Assembly: GCA_910579655.1 (NCBI GenBank)
Contig: CAJTVE010000046.1
Span: forward strand, 1-27,315
Length of the DNA: 27,315 nt
Source: an uncultured Allobaculum sp.
GTDB lineage: Bacteria > Bacillota_I > Bacilli_A > Erysipelotrichales > Erysipelotrichaceae
Direction: 5' to 3'
Shown piece by piece: positions 6,767-15,292 of the stretch. Position numbers and translations under genes: made by a program. The notes beneath the pieces were generated by a model. It ran no database searches and was not told the DNA's origin. It saw nothing but the letters and a program-made list of their open reading frames with translations. The stretch's first letter is position 1. The number at the start of each line of letters is the position of its first letter.

Positions 6767-9358
6767 ATGAGTAAGAAAAAAAGAAAGCCAAAGAAGAAGA
6801 AACAAAATCTGAAAAACTCGATCCAGCATTACCTGATTTTAAGCTTTATCGGGATTGTTGCCGTCAGCATTCTGTCCTTCAGCTGGTTAGGATTTTACAT
6901 GACCGCACGCAGCCATCAGGCCTTTCACCAGATCGGCAGCCTGTTCATGTCGCAGACCAGCGAGCAGGTTTCAAAACACTTTGAGTCGGTCATTAACCTG
7001 CGCTTCGACCAGGTTGGGGGACTGGCTTCTGTCGTGTCTTCCCAGACGGACAACCTTGATGATGTTTATGATGAACTTGTCTATCGGACCCAGGTCAGGG
7101 GATTCAATTACCTGGCTTTGTGCTCTGAAGATGGGGAGTTCCAGACCCTGATGGGAAATTCAATCCATCCACTGAGGAAAGGTCCATTTTTGGAAGCACT
7201 CATCCAGGGAGAGAAACGAGTAGCTGTCGGAGAGGATTCCACCGGCAAAGAACTCGTCCTATTTGGAGTGGATGCCCATTATCCGATGGAAGACGGAAAA
7301 GAGAGTACCGGCCTGGTGGCCGCCGTCGATCTGTCCTATATTACCGACTTTTTATCTTTGAATGAGCCGGACCAGATGATGTACTACTCCATCATTCGGG
7401 ACGATGGAAGTGTAGTCATCGAAAATAAGGAAATTGACCTGGTTGATTCCAGTCAGAATTTTCCAGATCAGCTGATCGAAACGGCCGGGGAAGAAGAAGC
7501 ACCCTATTCTCAGCAAGCATTTCAGGATGCCCTGGCCAGTGAGCAGCCCTATTCTTCAACCATTTCCTATGACGGAAACGACCTGAAGCTCTACAGCATC
7601 CCTTTATCCAATTCAGAATGGAATCTGGTATCACTGATGCCCTATAACCAGCTCAACGATATTCTGGAGGATTTGAATAAAGAGCGGACGACCTACACCG
7701 TTATTTCCTGTTCTGTTGTCCTGGCCTTCATGGTCATTGTCTATATTGGCTACTACCGCCTGAGCCAGGAACAGATGCGAGAACTCGAAAAATCCCGTCA
7801 GGCTGCTGCGGCGGCGAACCGGGCCAAGAGTGAATTTTTGGCCAATATGAGCCACGATATCCGCACACCAATGAATGCGATTGTGGGCATGACTGCGATT
7901 GCAACCGCTCATATCGATAACAAAGATCAGGTGAAAAACTGCCTGCGCAAAATTACTCTGTCCAGTAAGCAGCTGCTCGGTCTGATCAATGATGTTCTGG
8001 ATATGTCCCGCATTGAAAGCGGCAAGATGTCGCTGGCGGTGGAAGATACGTCCTTAAAAGAATTGATTGAGGGGATTGTCAGCATCATGCAGCCCCAGCT
8101 GGCCAATAAGAAACAGAACTTCAATATTGATGTCCGTGATATCTATGCGGAAAACGTCTGGTGTGATGGGGTGCGCCTCAATCAGGTGCTGTTAAATCTT
8201 CTGTCGAATGCGACCAAGTACACACCGGAATATGGTGAAGTCCAGCTGCTGGTGCGTGAAGAACCCTCGCCAAAAGGCGCTGATTACGTTCGGATCAAGA
8301 TTACCGTCAAGGATAACGGCATTGGCATGACGCCGGAATTCTTAAGCAAGATTTACGATGCCTACTCCCGTGCCGACAGCGACCGCATCCGCAAAGTTGA
8401 AGGCACCGGCCTTGGCATGACGATCACCAAGTTTATCGTCGATGCGATGGGCGGAACAATTGATGCGAAGAGTGAAGTCAACAAGGGAACCCAGTTTGAC
8501 CTGACCTTTGACTTTATCGTGGCTCCCGAAGTGGAATACAACATGGTTCTCAAACCCTGGAATATGTTAGTGGTCGATGATGACGAATTCTTATGTAAAT
8601 CGACCAGTGATACCCTCAAAGAAATGGGTATTCATGCCGAGTGGGTATTGAGTGGTGAGCAGGGAATCAATATGGCCCTGCAGCGCCATAAGCAGCATGA
8701 TGACTATCAGATCATTCTGCTCGACTGGAAACTGCCGGGGATGAATGGCCTTGAAGTGGCTCGTAAACTGCGCCACTACTTAGGCGACGAAGTCCCAATC
8801 CTGTTGATCTCTGCCTATGACTGGAGTGAATTTGAGCAGGAAGCCCGTGAGGCCGGTGTGAGTGGTTTCATCAGCAAACCTCTTTTCAAGACCACTTTAT
8901 TCCATACCCTGCAAAAATACATGGGTGGCGACGAACCGCAAGAAGAAGTTGTCGAAGAAGTCAAGCCATTCCAGGGCCGCCGGATTCTGCTTGCGGAAGA
9001 TAATGACCTGAACTGGGAAGTTGCCAGTGAACTGCTTGGCGAGGAAGGCTTTGAAGTCGAATGGGCCGAAGACGGAAAGATCTGCCTGGAAAAATTCACT
9101 GCCTCCGCACCGGGTTACTATGATGCCATCCTGATGGATTTACGCATGCCCAATATGAATGGCTATGAATCTGCCAAAGCCATCCGCGCCAGCAGCCATC
9201 CCAAAGCCAAGTCCATTCCAATTGTTGCCATGAGTGCTGACGCCTTCCCGGAAGACATCCAGCGCTCTCTCGATTCGGGAATGAACGCCCATATTGCCAA
9301 ACCAATTGATCTCGATGAGATCATCAAAGTCCTGCGCCGCTTTTTTGATCAGTTCTGA
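6767..9358 (+). CDS. Hybrid sensor histidine kinase with two receiver domains
   Basis: 863 residues. A lysine-rich N-terminus (KKKRKPKKKKQ) precedes TM1 (about 22-45), then an extracytoplasmic Cache-like sensor region (about 46-305), TM2 (about 309-330), a HisKA domain with H363 (NMSHDIRTPMN), and an HATPase domain with NLLSNATKYTP, DNGIGM and GTGLGM. Receiver 1 starts near 598 (VVDDDEF, D653 in ILLDWKLPG) and receiver 2 near 738 (LLAEDND, D791 in ILMDLRMPN). It should sense an external small molecule and pass phosphate from H363 to a receiver, then to an HPt protein such as the one at 6224-6586. No DNA-binding response regulator is nearby, so the output is unknown. ATG 6767 follows AGAGGA; a nearby ATG at 6763 stops at once. 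Confidence 0.93.
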   Translation: MSKKKRKPKKKKQNLKNSIQHYLILSFIGIVAVSILSFSWLGFYMTARSHQAFHQIGSLFMSQTSEQVSKHFESVINLRFDQVGGLASVVSSQTDNLDDVYDELVYRTQVRGFNYLALCSEDGEFQTLMGNSIHPLRKGPFLEALIQGEKRVAVGEDSTGKELVLFGVDAHYPMEDGKESTGLVAAVDLSYITDFLSLNEPDQMMYYSIIRDDGSVVIENKEIDLVDSSQNFPDQLIETAGEEEAPYSQQAFQDALASEQPYSSTISYDGNDLKLYSIPLSNSEWNLVSLMPYNQLNDILEDLNKERTTYTVISCSVVLAFMVIVYIGYYRLSQEQMRELEKSRQAAAAANRAKSEFLANMSHDIRTPMNAIVGMTAIATAHIDNKDQVKNCLRKITLSSKQLLGLINDVLDMSRIESGKMSLAVEDTSLKELIEGIVSIMQPQLANKKQNFNIDVRDIYAENVWCDGVRLNQVLLNLLSNATKYTPEYGEVQLLVREEPSPKGADYVRIKITVKDNGIGMTPEFLSKIYDAYSRADSDRIRKVEGTGLGMTITKFIVDAMGGTIDAKSEVNKGTQFDLTFDFIVAPEVEYNMVLKPWNMLVVDDDEFLCKSTSDTLKEMGIHAEWVLSGEQGINMALQRHKQHDDYQIILLDWKLPGMNGLEVARKLRHYLGDEVPILLISAYDWSEFEQEAREAGVSGFISKPLFKTTLFHTLQKYMGGDEPQEEVVEEVKPFQGRRILLAEDNDLNWEVASELLGEEGFEVEWAEDGKICLEKFTASAPGYYDAILMDLRMPNMNGYESAKAIRASSHPKAKSIPIVAMSADAFPEDIQRSLDSGMNAHIAKPIDLDEIIKVLRRFFDQF

Positions 9359-9377
9359 TCTGCCTGAACGAAAGATT

Positions 9378-9409
9378 GCCTTGATCCTTTTGGATCAGGG
9401 CTTTTTTTT
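9378..9409 (+). terminator. Terminator of the hybrid kinase gene
   Basis: A 10-bp stem, GCCTTGATCC (9378-9387) with GGATCAGGGC (9392-9401) including one G-T pair, tetraloop TTTT, then eight Ts. It lies 20 bases after the stop codon. Confidence 0.92.
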
Positions 9410-9441
9410 CGTTTTGGGATTGATTGGCCTGCCTGGCGCGC

Positions 9442-9467
9442 AAAAAAGCCCCGCCCAGTGGCGAGGC
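9442..9467 (-). terminator. Terminator of the KdpD-like kinase gene
   Basis: Read on the minus strand: GCCTCGCC, loop ACTG, GGCGGGGC, then six Ts (9447-9442). The 8-bp stem has one G-T pair. It is about 210 bases beyond the kinase stop. The intervening 9468-9679 holds no gene that I can support. Confidence 0.85.
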
Positions 9468-9679
9468 ATTCGAAACAAAACGATGACAGAACAGGGCAGG
9501 ACAAGAAAGGAAATTGCTGCCGACGATATACAGACCAGGAAATCGCTGCCAGCGGACAATCTACGGACCCTACAGTCTGCCAGCCACCATCCTTGGCATA
9601 AAATGCCTGCCTGCAAACCAAAGGCCTGCAGATCAACTTCCTGCGCCGCACAAACAGTCTGCAGACCAGTTTATACAGA

Positions 9680-11644
9680 TTACATCTCAAGCAAAGGAAG
9701 CCGGAAAGAGAAGATCGAACCCTGAGGGGTGTTGTTGCTGACTTCGATGGAGCCGTGATGAGCATTCAGAATGGCTTTACATAAGAACAGGCCAAGACCA
9801 AGATAATGATCTGAATCAAAGCCTGGCAAGTCAGTGGTATAGAACATCTCGAAGATTCGTTCTTTCTCTTCATCTTTGATGCCCGGCCCTTCGTCAATCA
9901 CTTCCACGACACCCATACCGTTTTCTTCAAACAGGCGAACCGTAATCGGCGTGCCATCTGGCGTATGCTGGATGGCATTGGTGACCAGGTTGGAGACAAC
10001 CTGCGAAATCAGGGAAGAATCCATATTCGCCAGAAGCAGATCCTCACAGGCATCAAAGGTGAATGGATGGGTCAGGTTGATTTTGTCTGGATATTCAAGT
10101 CCAGAACGGACAACATCTTCAAGCAGATCGGGCTGGAGTTTGATGGAAGCCGCGCTTGAATCGATGCGGGCAGCCGTCAGCAGGTTTTCGACCATGTGAT
10201 ACAGATTGAGCGTTGCCTGCTGGATCGATGTCAGCATCACATCCTTTTCCTGGGGACTCATGGCCGTATGGGTCATTTTGTAGTTGGCAATGTTGCCCAT
10301 GATCGAGGTAAGGGGGGTACGGATATCATGGCCAATGGCTTTGAGCAGGTTGGAGCGAAGAATCGTATTCTCCTGCTGGCGTTTTGCTTCCTGCAATTCA
10401 TTTTCTTTAATCAAAGATTCGATGGTCCGCACACTTTCCCCAACGATTCCCTTTAAAACCATCAGCTCGGATGGATCCGGCGCTTCCTGATCATACCGGA
10501 TGCCAATGACACCATAGCAGGTCTGGGACGTTTCCAATGGGAAATAGAGATATTCTGCTTCCGAATAATACTCACTGAGTGAACCGGTATAGGTATGACG
10601 GACCATGGCTTCGCGGGCAATCATCCGCTCCAGAAGAGCCTGATCATGATCTTTTGGATCATCCGGGTCGGCGTCATAGAAGATCGGATCTAAGAACAGA
10701 CCGTTGGTATAGGGATAGAACACAACATCGCGATCAGAAAGATCACAGATTCGCTTTCCGATTCGTGACAGGATTTCCTGCGGATTCTGAATCTGCTGGA
10801 GTTTATGGATATTGTCCAGAAGCATTTCTAAATTCCAGGTGCTCCGCCTGGTCTGGCGAAGTTCCAGTTTCAGGCGAATGCTGATGGCAGCCCCGAACAT
10901 CGAAATGAGAATGATTCCGATAAAATTCACCCAGAGCGTATAGGAATCAGCCGGACCGATCTGGGCAAACAGGGAAAGAAACAACATGGTGCCTGTAACG
11001 GAGGTAAGCAGCGACAGTAAAAAACTGCCCGTTACTGCTGCGCAAAGCACGACAGCCACCGCGTACACGGCGCACAGAACAAAATCACTCACACCAGCCA
11101 GTGAAAGACCAGAACAGAGTATGGTTGCTATAAGCAGGATGATTCCAGTCATAAACAGATAAGTCAGAGTGGTTTTGATATCTGATTTTTCCGCCTGGAC
11201 TGGTGAAGCATGAACAGTCATGGCTCCAGGGACAGTCAACAGTCTGGTTTCGGCTAAAACACCCGAAACACGCTGGGCAAAGGTTGGAAAAAGCTGATGA
11301 ATTCCCGTCAAGGCAGGCCGATTGAGGACCAGAATCGTTACATTGTTGCTGCGGCAGAACTCACCAACCAGATAGACAGGATCAGATCCATTCACAATCG
11401 TCAGATGCGCTCCAAGAGAAGATGCATACGTGGCAGCCGCCTTGAGCGCATTTCGCCGATCTGATTTTTGAATCATGTTGGCTTCGGGGGTGGCAATATA
11501 GAAAGCAAGAAGCTCGGCCTGCATGGCTTCGGCGGTTTCGGCAGCCACTCTGATTGCCTCTTTACACGCGGCATCTGAAGTCAGATAAACGGCAACAACT
11601 GGTGATCGGGAGGATTGGGAATCTAAAGGAATCTGAGAATTCAA
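9680..11644 (-). CDS. KdpD-like sensor histidine kinase without KdpD domain
   Basis: 654 residues. Order: a universal-stress-protein-like region (about 15-140), a four-helix DUF4118 membrane block (about 157-255), a GAF-like domain (about 290-400), HisKA with H439 (KAIGHDIRTPLTSIMG) and HATPase (NLVTNAIQHTP, DEGPGI, GLGLFLCK). This is the layout of KdpD from its USP domain onward. The first part of true KdpD, about 210 residues with Walker motifs, is absent. No kdpE or kdpFABC is near, so K+ control cannot be claimed. The start is TTG 11644, preceded by AAAGGCGG at 8 bases; no ATG gives a better start. It is convergent with the hybrid kinase, the two being separated by back-to-back terminators. 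Confidence 0.88.
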   Translation of the reverse strand: MNSQIPLDSQSSRSPVVAVYLTSDAACKEAIRVAAETAEAMQAELLAFYIATPEANMIQKSDRRNALKAAATYASSLGAHLTIVNGSDPVYLVGEFCRSNNVTILVLNRPALTGIHQLFPTFAQRVSGVLAETRLLTVPGAMTVHASPVQAEKSDIKTTLTYLFMTGIILLIATILCSGLSLAGVSDFVLCAVYAVAVVLCAAVTGSFLLSLLTSVTGTMLFLSLFAQIGPADSYTLWVNFIGIILISMFGAAISIRLKLELRQTRRSTWNLEMLLDNIHKLQQIQNPQEILSRIGKRICDLSDRDVVFYPYTNGLFLDPIFYDADPDDPKDHDQALLERMIAREAMVRHTYTGSLSEYYSEAEYLYFPLETSQTCYGVIGIRYDQEAPDPSELMVLKGIVGESVRTIESLIKENELQEAKRQQENTILRSNLLKAIGHDIRTPLTSIMGNIANYKMTHTAMSPQEKDVMLTSIQQATLNLYHMVENLLTAARIDSSAASIKLQPDLLEDVVRSGLEYPDKINLTHPFTFDACEDLLLANMDSSLISQVVSNLVTNAIQHTPDGTPITVRLFEENGMGVVEVIDEGPGIKDEEKERIFEMFYTTDLPGFDSDHYLGLGLFLCKAILNAHHGSIEVSNNTPQGSIFSFRLPLLEM

Positions 11645-12155
11645 ACCATCACCGCCTTTCTAAATCAATCGTTCCAGAAATCAGGAAGAAAGATGTAAAT
11701 AATGGATCCATACGGAAGAGAAATTGTGAGTTTTAAAACAGTCAAATATGAATATATTAATATTTAAGTGGTACGATAAGCCGACTACAAGTATATAACG
11801 AATGGGCTTAAAATGCCCTTAAGGATTTGAATTCGGAATTGAGATTTGGTAAACAACCAACCAAAATTGCAAGGTCGTTTCAAAAAAGAATAAAGCAGAT
11901 TATCTTAACAGTATTGTTCTTTTGAAAATAGAATTTCGTTTATAGAAGACGCTCAAAAAAACAAGCGGATTCAAATCAGACAGATTCGATCAAAGGCAAA
12001 TGAAATCAAGAGTTATGGGTAGAACGCAATCAAGAGTCATGCCAGACGATCAGATCAAATACACCTGTATAAAAAAGCCTGATGACGACCAGAAAAATGA
12101 TTCTGGCTGCCATCAGGCTTTGGTGCATGCTGGAATGGATATTCAGACATTCTGA
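11645..12155. other. Intergenic, AT-rich
   Basis: About 510 bases between two minus-strand genes. The right part holds the dhuI terminator (12071-12119). The rest is AT-rich and presumably contains the promoter of the KdpD-like gene, but I cannot place a convincing -35/-10 pair. No ORF here is supported. Confidence 0.55.
12071..12119 (-). terminator. Terminator of the dhuD-dhuI operon
   Basis: On the minus strand, AGCCTGATG (12119-12111) pairs with CATCAGGCT (12084-12076). An inner CCAGAA/TTCTGG stem extends it, and a T run (12076-12071) follows. It lies about 40 bases beyond dhuI. Confidence 0.9.
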
Positions 12156-12794
12156 TCAGGCAAGAACAGATTTCAAATAGTCGGCAATTTCTGGATCTTT
12201 GCAGGCCAAAAAGAACTGCTCTTTAAACTGCGGATAGTCAATGGTGGATTTCAGGAAGTCCTGATCGAGATCATGCAGAATCTCGACCAAAGAACGATTC
12301 GTGATCGCTTTGACTTCATCGAGGATTTTCTTGTTGGCCTGCTCAGCTGCGGCTCTTTCTTTTGGATAACCGCCGCCAAATGGCTGTGAAAACAGTTTTT
12401 CAAATGTATAGTGCAAATTGATTTCTGCTCCCCAGCCAAAGTCCTGGGCAAAGGGCATGGCCACACAGTTGCCATCATTAACCTGGCCAAACAGGTAGGC
12501 ATCCAATGGATTGGCAACCCGGCCGCAAAGAACATTGGGAAATGCATTGCAGGCCATCATCGCCCCTTGACCGGTCCCGCAGCCAGTGATGACAAAGTCA
12601 GCGGCTTTGGATGTCAATAAGATGGATGCTAACAAGCCGTTTTGCACATAGGTCAGCCGATGTGGATCCTCATTGCCATACATCCCATAGTTGACGACGG
12701 TATGACCGGCTTTTCTGGCTTCTTCGTTGAGGATGTCATAGATTAAAGCATTTTTGGATGCCTGTGAGTTTTCGTTAATTAAAGCAATTTTCAT
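12156..12794 (-). CDS. dhuI: RpiB/LacAB-type isomerase, probably DhuI
   Basis: 212 residues of the RpiB/LacA/LacB sugar-phosphate isomerase family: N-terminal MKIALINENSQASKN, the family loop GCGTGQG at 71-77 with C72, and CGRVANPLDAY. It is longer than plain RpiB (about 150) because of a C-terminal extension of some 60 residues, as in DhuI of streptococci. DhuI isomerises 4-deoxy-L-threo-5-hexosulose uronate, from unsaturated uronates of hyaluronan or chondroitin, to 3-deoxy-D-glycero-2,5-hexodiulosonate. The gene directly upstream encodes the matching reductase, which favours DhuI over ribose-5-phosphate isomerase. GGAG lies 10 bases before ATG 12794. Kdg kinase/aldolase and GH88 genes, usual companions, are not in the window. 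Confidence 0.72.
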   Translation of the reverse strand: MKIALINENSQASKNALIYDILNEEARKAGHTVVNYGMYGNEDPHRLTYVQNGLLASILLTSKAADFVITGCGTGQGAMMACNAFPNVLCGRVANPLDAYLFGQVNDGNCVAMPFAQDFGWGAEINLHYTFEKLFSQPFGGGYPKERAAAEQANKKILDEVKAITNRSLVEILHDLDQDFLKSTIDYPQFKEQFFLACKDPEIADYLKSVLA

Positions 12795-12881
12795 GATTTC
12801 AAATCTCCATGTCGGATCGGACTGTGATCATCGAGTCCAATTTCTTATCTTTATCTTTGTCTTCAGGCGCTTCTTTTGGGA

Positions 12882-13685
12882 TTACGATGGCTGCTTGCCA
12901 ATGTAAGCCAGAATGCCGCCATCGACATATAAGATATGGCCATTGACAAAATTGCTGGCATCACTGGCCAGAAAAACAGCCGGACCCATCAAATCCTCAG
13001 GGGTACCCCAGCGTCCGGCTGGTGTTTTGGAAAGGATGAATGCATCAAAAGGCTGCCTGGAACCATCCGCCAGTCTTTCTCTTAAGGGAGCGGTCTGGGG
13101 CGTGGCAATATAGCCCGGTCCAATACCATTACACTGAATATTGGCGCCGCCATATTCGCTGCAGATGTTTTTAGTCAGCATCTTCAGTCCGCCTTTTGCT
13201 GCCGCATAGGCCGATACGGTCTCACGACCCAGTTCTGACATCATCGAACAGATGTTAATAATCTTGCCATGCCCCTTCTTGATCATGCCCGGCAAGACAG
13301 CTTTGGCCACAATAAAGGGCCCGGTCAGATCAATATCCACAACCTTGCGAAAATCTTCGACACTCATCTCAAGCATTGGAATCCGTTTAATAATTCCGGC
13401 ATTGTTGACCAGAATATCAATCGTACCAATCTCTTCTTCGATCTGTTTGACCAAAGCCTCGACGGCTTTTTCATCCGTCACATCACAGACATAGCCATGG
13501 GCTTCAATTCCATCGGCTTTGTAATCGGCCAGGGCCTTTTCAATGGCCTGCGCGTTGCGGGCATTGAATACAATCGTGGCGCCAGCTTGCGCTAAGGCTT
13601 TGGCGATCGCATATCCAATGCCATAGCAGGCTCCGGTAACCAGAGCAACTTTACCATCCAGCCGGAATGCATTCATAGAAAACAT
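12882..13685 (-). CDS. dhuD: SDR oxidoreductase, probably DhuD/KduD
   Basis: A 267-residue classical short-chain dehydrogenase. Visible motifs: NAD(P)-binding TGACYGIG (17-24), NNAG (94-97) and catalytic S147, Y160, K164 (SAYAAAKGG). The closing DGGILAYIGKQP is typical of KduD/gluconate-5-dehydrogenase-like enzymes. With the RpiB-like gene 87 bases downstream it matches the dhuD-dhuI pair, so the likely reaction is NADH-dependent reduction of 3-deoxy-D-glycero-2,5-hexodiulosonate to 2-keto-3-deoxygluconate. The start ATG 13685 is set by AAGGAGG eight bases upstream; the frame is open 16 codons further, but without a site. It could instead act on another ketouronate; the SDR family itself is certain. 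Confidence 0.82.
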   Translation of the reverse strand: MFSMNAFRLDGKVALVTGACYGIGYAIAKALAQAGATIVFNARNAQAIEKALADYKADGIEAHGYVCDVTDEKAVEALVKQIEEEIGTIDILVNNAGIIKRIPMLEMSVEDFRKVVDIDLTGPFIVAKAVLPGMIKKGHGKIINICSMMSELGRETVSAYAAAKGGLKMLTKNICSEYGGANIQCNGIGPGYIATPQTAPLRERLADGSRQPFDAFILSKTPAGRWGTPEDLMGPAVFLASDASNFVNGHILYVDGGILAYIGKQPS

Positions 13686-14512
13686 ACGAAAATCCTCCTT
13701 CATAAATCTCATCGTGCAAGATGCGGCGTTCAAAGTCCAGTCAGGAGATCAAATTTGTGTATCCCCTTACATGTTTATTTTCATAATTTGGATATCGTTT
13801 CTGGATTTCATCCTTGAACTGCAAAATCTGTCCGTAGACTCTCCCTGCTTTAGAACCTCCCATAGGTCGGTCTGCTTCGATCATTGGCAAAAAGGGAAGG
13901 ACTGATGATCGGGAGGATTGAGGGTCGGGAAGAATTCATTTTTGTTTTGTGTTCAGTCAACGATACAGGGGCTAAGCACAGGGGGATGCAAGAGCCCGTC
14001 ATCAAGCGATCCAAGGAACAACGCAGCTGATCAATCAGCTCGATCAGTTCATTCAGCCCAACCAGCCCAATCAGACCACTCCTCTTTATCAGCCGATGGA
14101 GATCAGACCCTCAGTTTTGAATTCTTTGATCTTTATCTTTTCGGAAGTCTTCACCTTCGGCTATTCTTAAAGAAAGTAGATATAAATCGTCTTTGGCTTG
14201 CCCGTATCAAAACCAGGTCGCAATTTGCATCCATCTGTCAAACCAGGAATCCTTGAAATACGCAGAGTCGATCAGATGGACCCATTCAGGCAGGTTCGGA
14301 AAAACAAATCCATCCACCATATTGATATCCATACCCAGAAAAGAAGCCAGATCAATGCAGACAGATCTGTCCATGATGGACCTGTGTGACATCGCTAAGT
14401 GATATGGGAGAAGCGATAGAGAGGAAGCCATATAAATATGGAAAGAAAACAGGCAGCCAGACAGATTGAACCCAGAACAGAATCATTCCTATCCGAGAAT
14501 GGAGGTCAGAGT
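13686..14512. other. Divergent intergenic region with a 9-nt repeat
   Basis: About 830 bases between dhuD (-) and the acidic protein gene (+). Overlapping short ORFs in several frames lack ribosome binding sites and look accidental. The distinctive content is the 9-nt tandem repeat at 14032-14076 and many GATC/ATCAG words around it. Promoters for both flanking genes must lie here, but none is clear by eye. Confidence 0.5.
14032..14076. repeat. Five degenerate 9-nt tandem units
   Basis: Units CAATCAGCT, CGATCAGTT, CATTCAGCC, CAACCAGCC and CAATCAGAC follow one another without gaps; the shared core is CANNCAG. In one frame this would read as repeated xNQ/xxQ residues, but there is no surrounding gene. 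It could be slippage-born DNA or a set of regulator half-sites. Confidence 0.6.
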
Positions 14513-14947
14513 ATGTCAATTTTGAAACAGATTCGTGAATTCCTCGATCAGTTCAACGAAGATCTCGATGAAAAGGCCAAAGCCAATGAGATCCTCAAGG
14601 AAATCCAGGAAGAAGGATTCACCCGTGGGGTGGAGTGCACCGGTGAACATTCAATCAAAGCGCTGGATGCAGGAACCATTCAGACCATTCATGTCAGCCC
14701 AAACCAGATCCAGATCTTTATGGACGAGGGGGATGGCTATCTGATTGAAAACAATCTGATGCCCTTAGCAGCCAAAGTCAAAGTGAAACCCGACGATGAA
14801 GTTGCGGCCGATCAGGTGCTGATTGAACTGGACAACGCTGACTCGATCGGACTGGAAGTGTTTGCGTTTACCAGCGACATGCTGGCAAAGCTCAGTGAAA
14901 TCCGTGAACGCCTCGAACTGGGACTGCCCTATGCGGTAGGAGAATGA
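14513..14947 (+). CDS. Small acidic protein, possibly EIIA-Glc-like
   Basis: 144 residues, strongly acidic. The first 35 form a charged helix (FLDQFNEDLDEKAKANEILKE). Residues 44-120 recall the second half of PTS EIIA-Glc: histidines H46 and H60 stand 14 apart in GEHSIKALDAG-TIQTIHV, like the TxHAIGL..DG..LIHIG pair of the family (15 apart). Then VKVKPDDEVAADQVLIELD (90-107) resembles VKxGDxVxxGxxLLEFD. The N-terminal half of EIIA is missing, so this may be a degenerate or remote relative with a regulatory role, or the likeness may be chance. ATG 14513 has GGAGG seven bases upstream; an upstream ATG at 14438 has no site. It stands alone, with no sugar permease next to it. Confidence 0.75.
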   Translation: MSILKQIREFLDQFNEDLDEKAKANEILKEIQEEGFTRGVECTGEHSIKALDAGTIQTIHVSPNQIQIFMDEGDGYLIENNLMPLAAKVKVKPDDEVAADQVLIELDNADSIGLEVFAFTSDMLAKLSEIRERLELGLPYAVGE

Positions 14948-15122
14948 AACTCCAGATCCAAAAGATTCAACTTAACTTGGAAGGTCAGATAAAAGCACAG
15001 ATGAAACAGACTGCCACGGCTTCAAAATCCATACAGGATTCCAGGCCGGTAAGTGGATGAGAAAGCGCATTCAAAACTGATCAAATAACGAAAAAATAGC
15101 TTTATCTATCGTATATAGAACC

Positions 15123-15270
15123 GAATTTTCACGGCTGTCCCTTTGAAAATCCCAAAAAATTCTGGTATTTTCTAGAGGCGGAAATAAAAACCGAAAAACC
15201 TCGAGCATGTTGTGTTCATCACGTAAATCTGGCTGCAGATTTCGTTGATGTATGCAGCATGCCTTTTTTT
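15123..15270 (+). promoter_or_regulatory. Attenuator-like structured leader before MATE gene
   Basis: ATTTTCA (15125-15131) can pair with TGAAAAT (15144-15150), but GAAAAT of the latter can pair instead with ATTTTC (15167-15172), so the leader has mutually exclusive folds. A terminator follows at 15205-15262 with seven Ts (15264-15270). The ribosome binding site of the MATE gene begins only a few bases later (AAAGGAG, 15277-15283). A strong terminator so close to a start codon suggests conditional read-through. It may instead just end transcription from the gene at 14513. I cannot match it to a known riboswitch class. Confidence 0.5.
15205..15270 (+). terminator. 26-position hairpin terminator
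   Basis: Arms 15205-15230 and 15237-15262 are both 26 bases long around the loop GGCTGC, with 22 of 26 positions able to pair (G-T included). Seven Ts follow. The arms begin and end with GCATG/CATGC and close at the loop with AAATCT/AGATTT. Confidence 0.85.
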
Positions 15271-15292
15271 GGTTAGAAAGGAGCTGCTTTCA

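Larger units (their letters stand above)
14948..15292. other. Long leader of the second MATE gene
   Basis: 345 bases without a supported gene. The first part is plain; from about 15100 it holds a possible -10 (TATATA near 15114) and the structured attenuator-like leader at 15123-15270. Confidence 0.6.

Noticed and set aside
13918..14256. 112-codon plus-strand ORF across the 9-nt repeat
   Set aside because: Low-complexity S/D/Q translation, no ribosome binding site, several other frames equally open.
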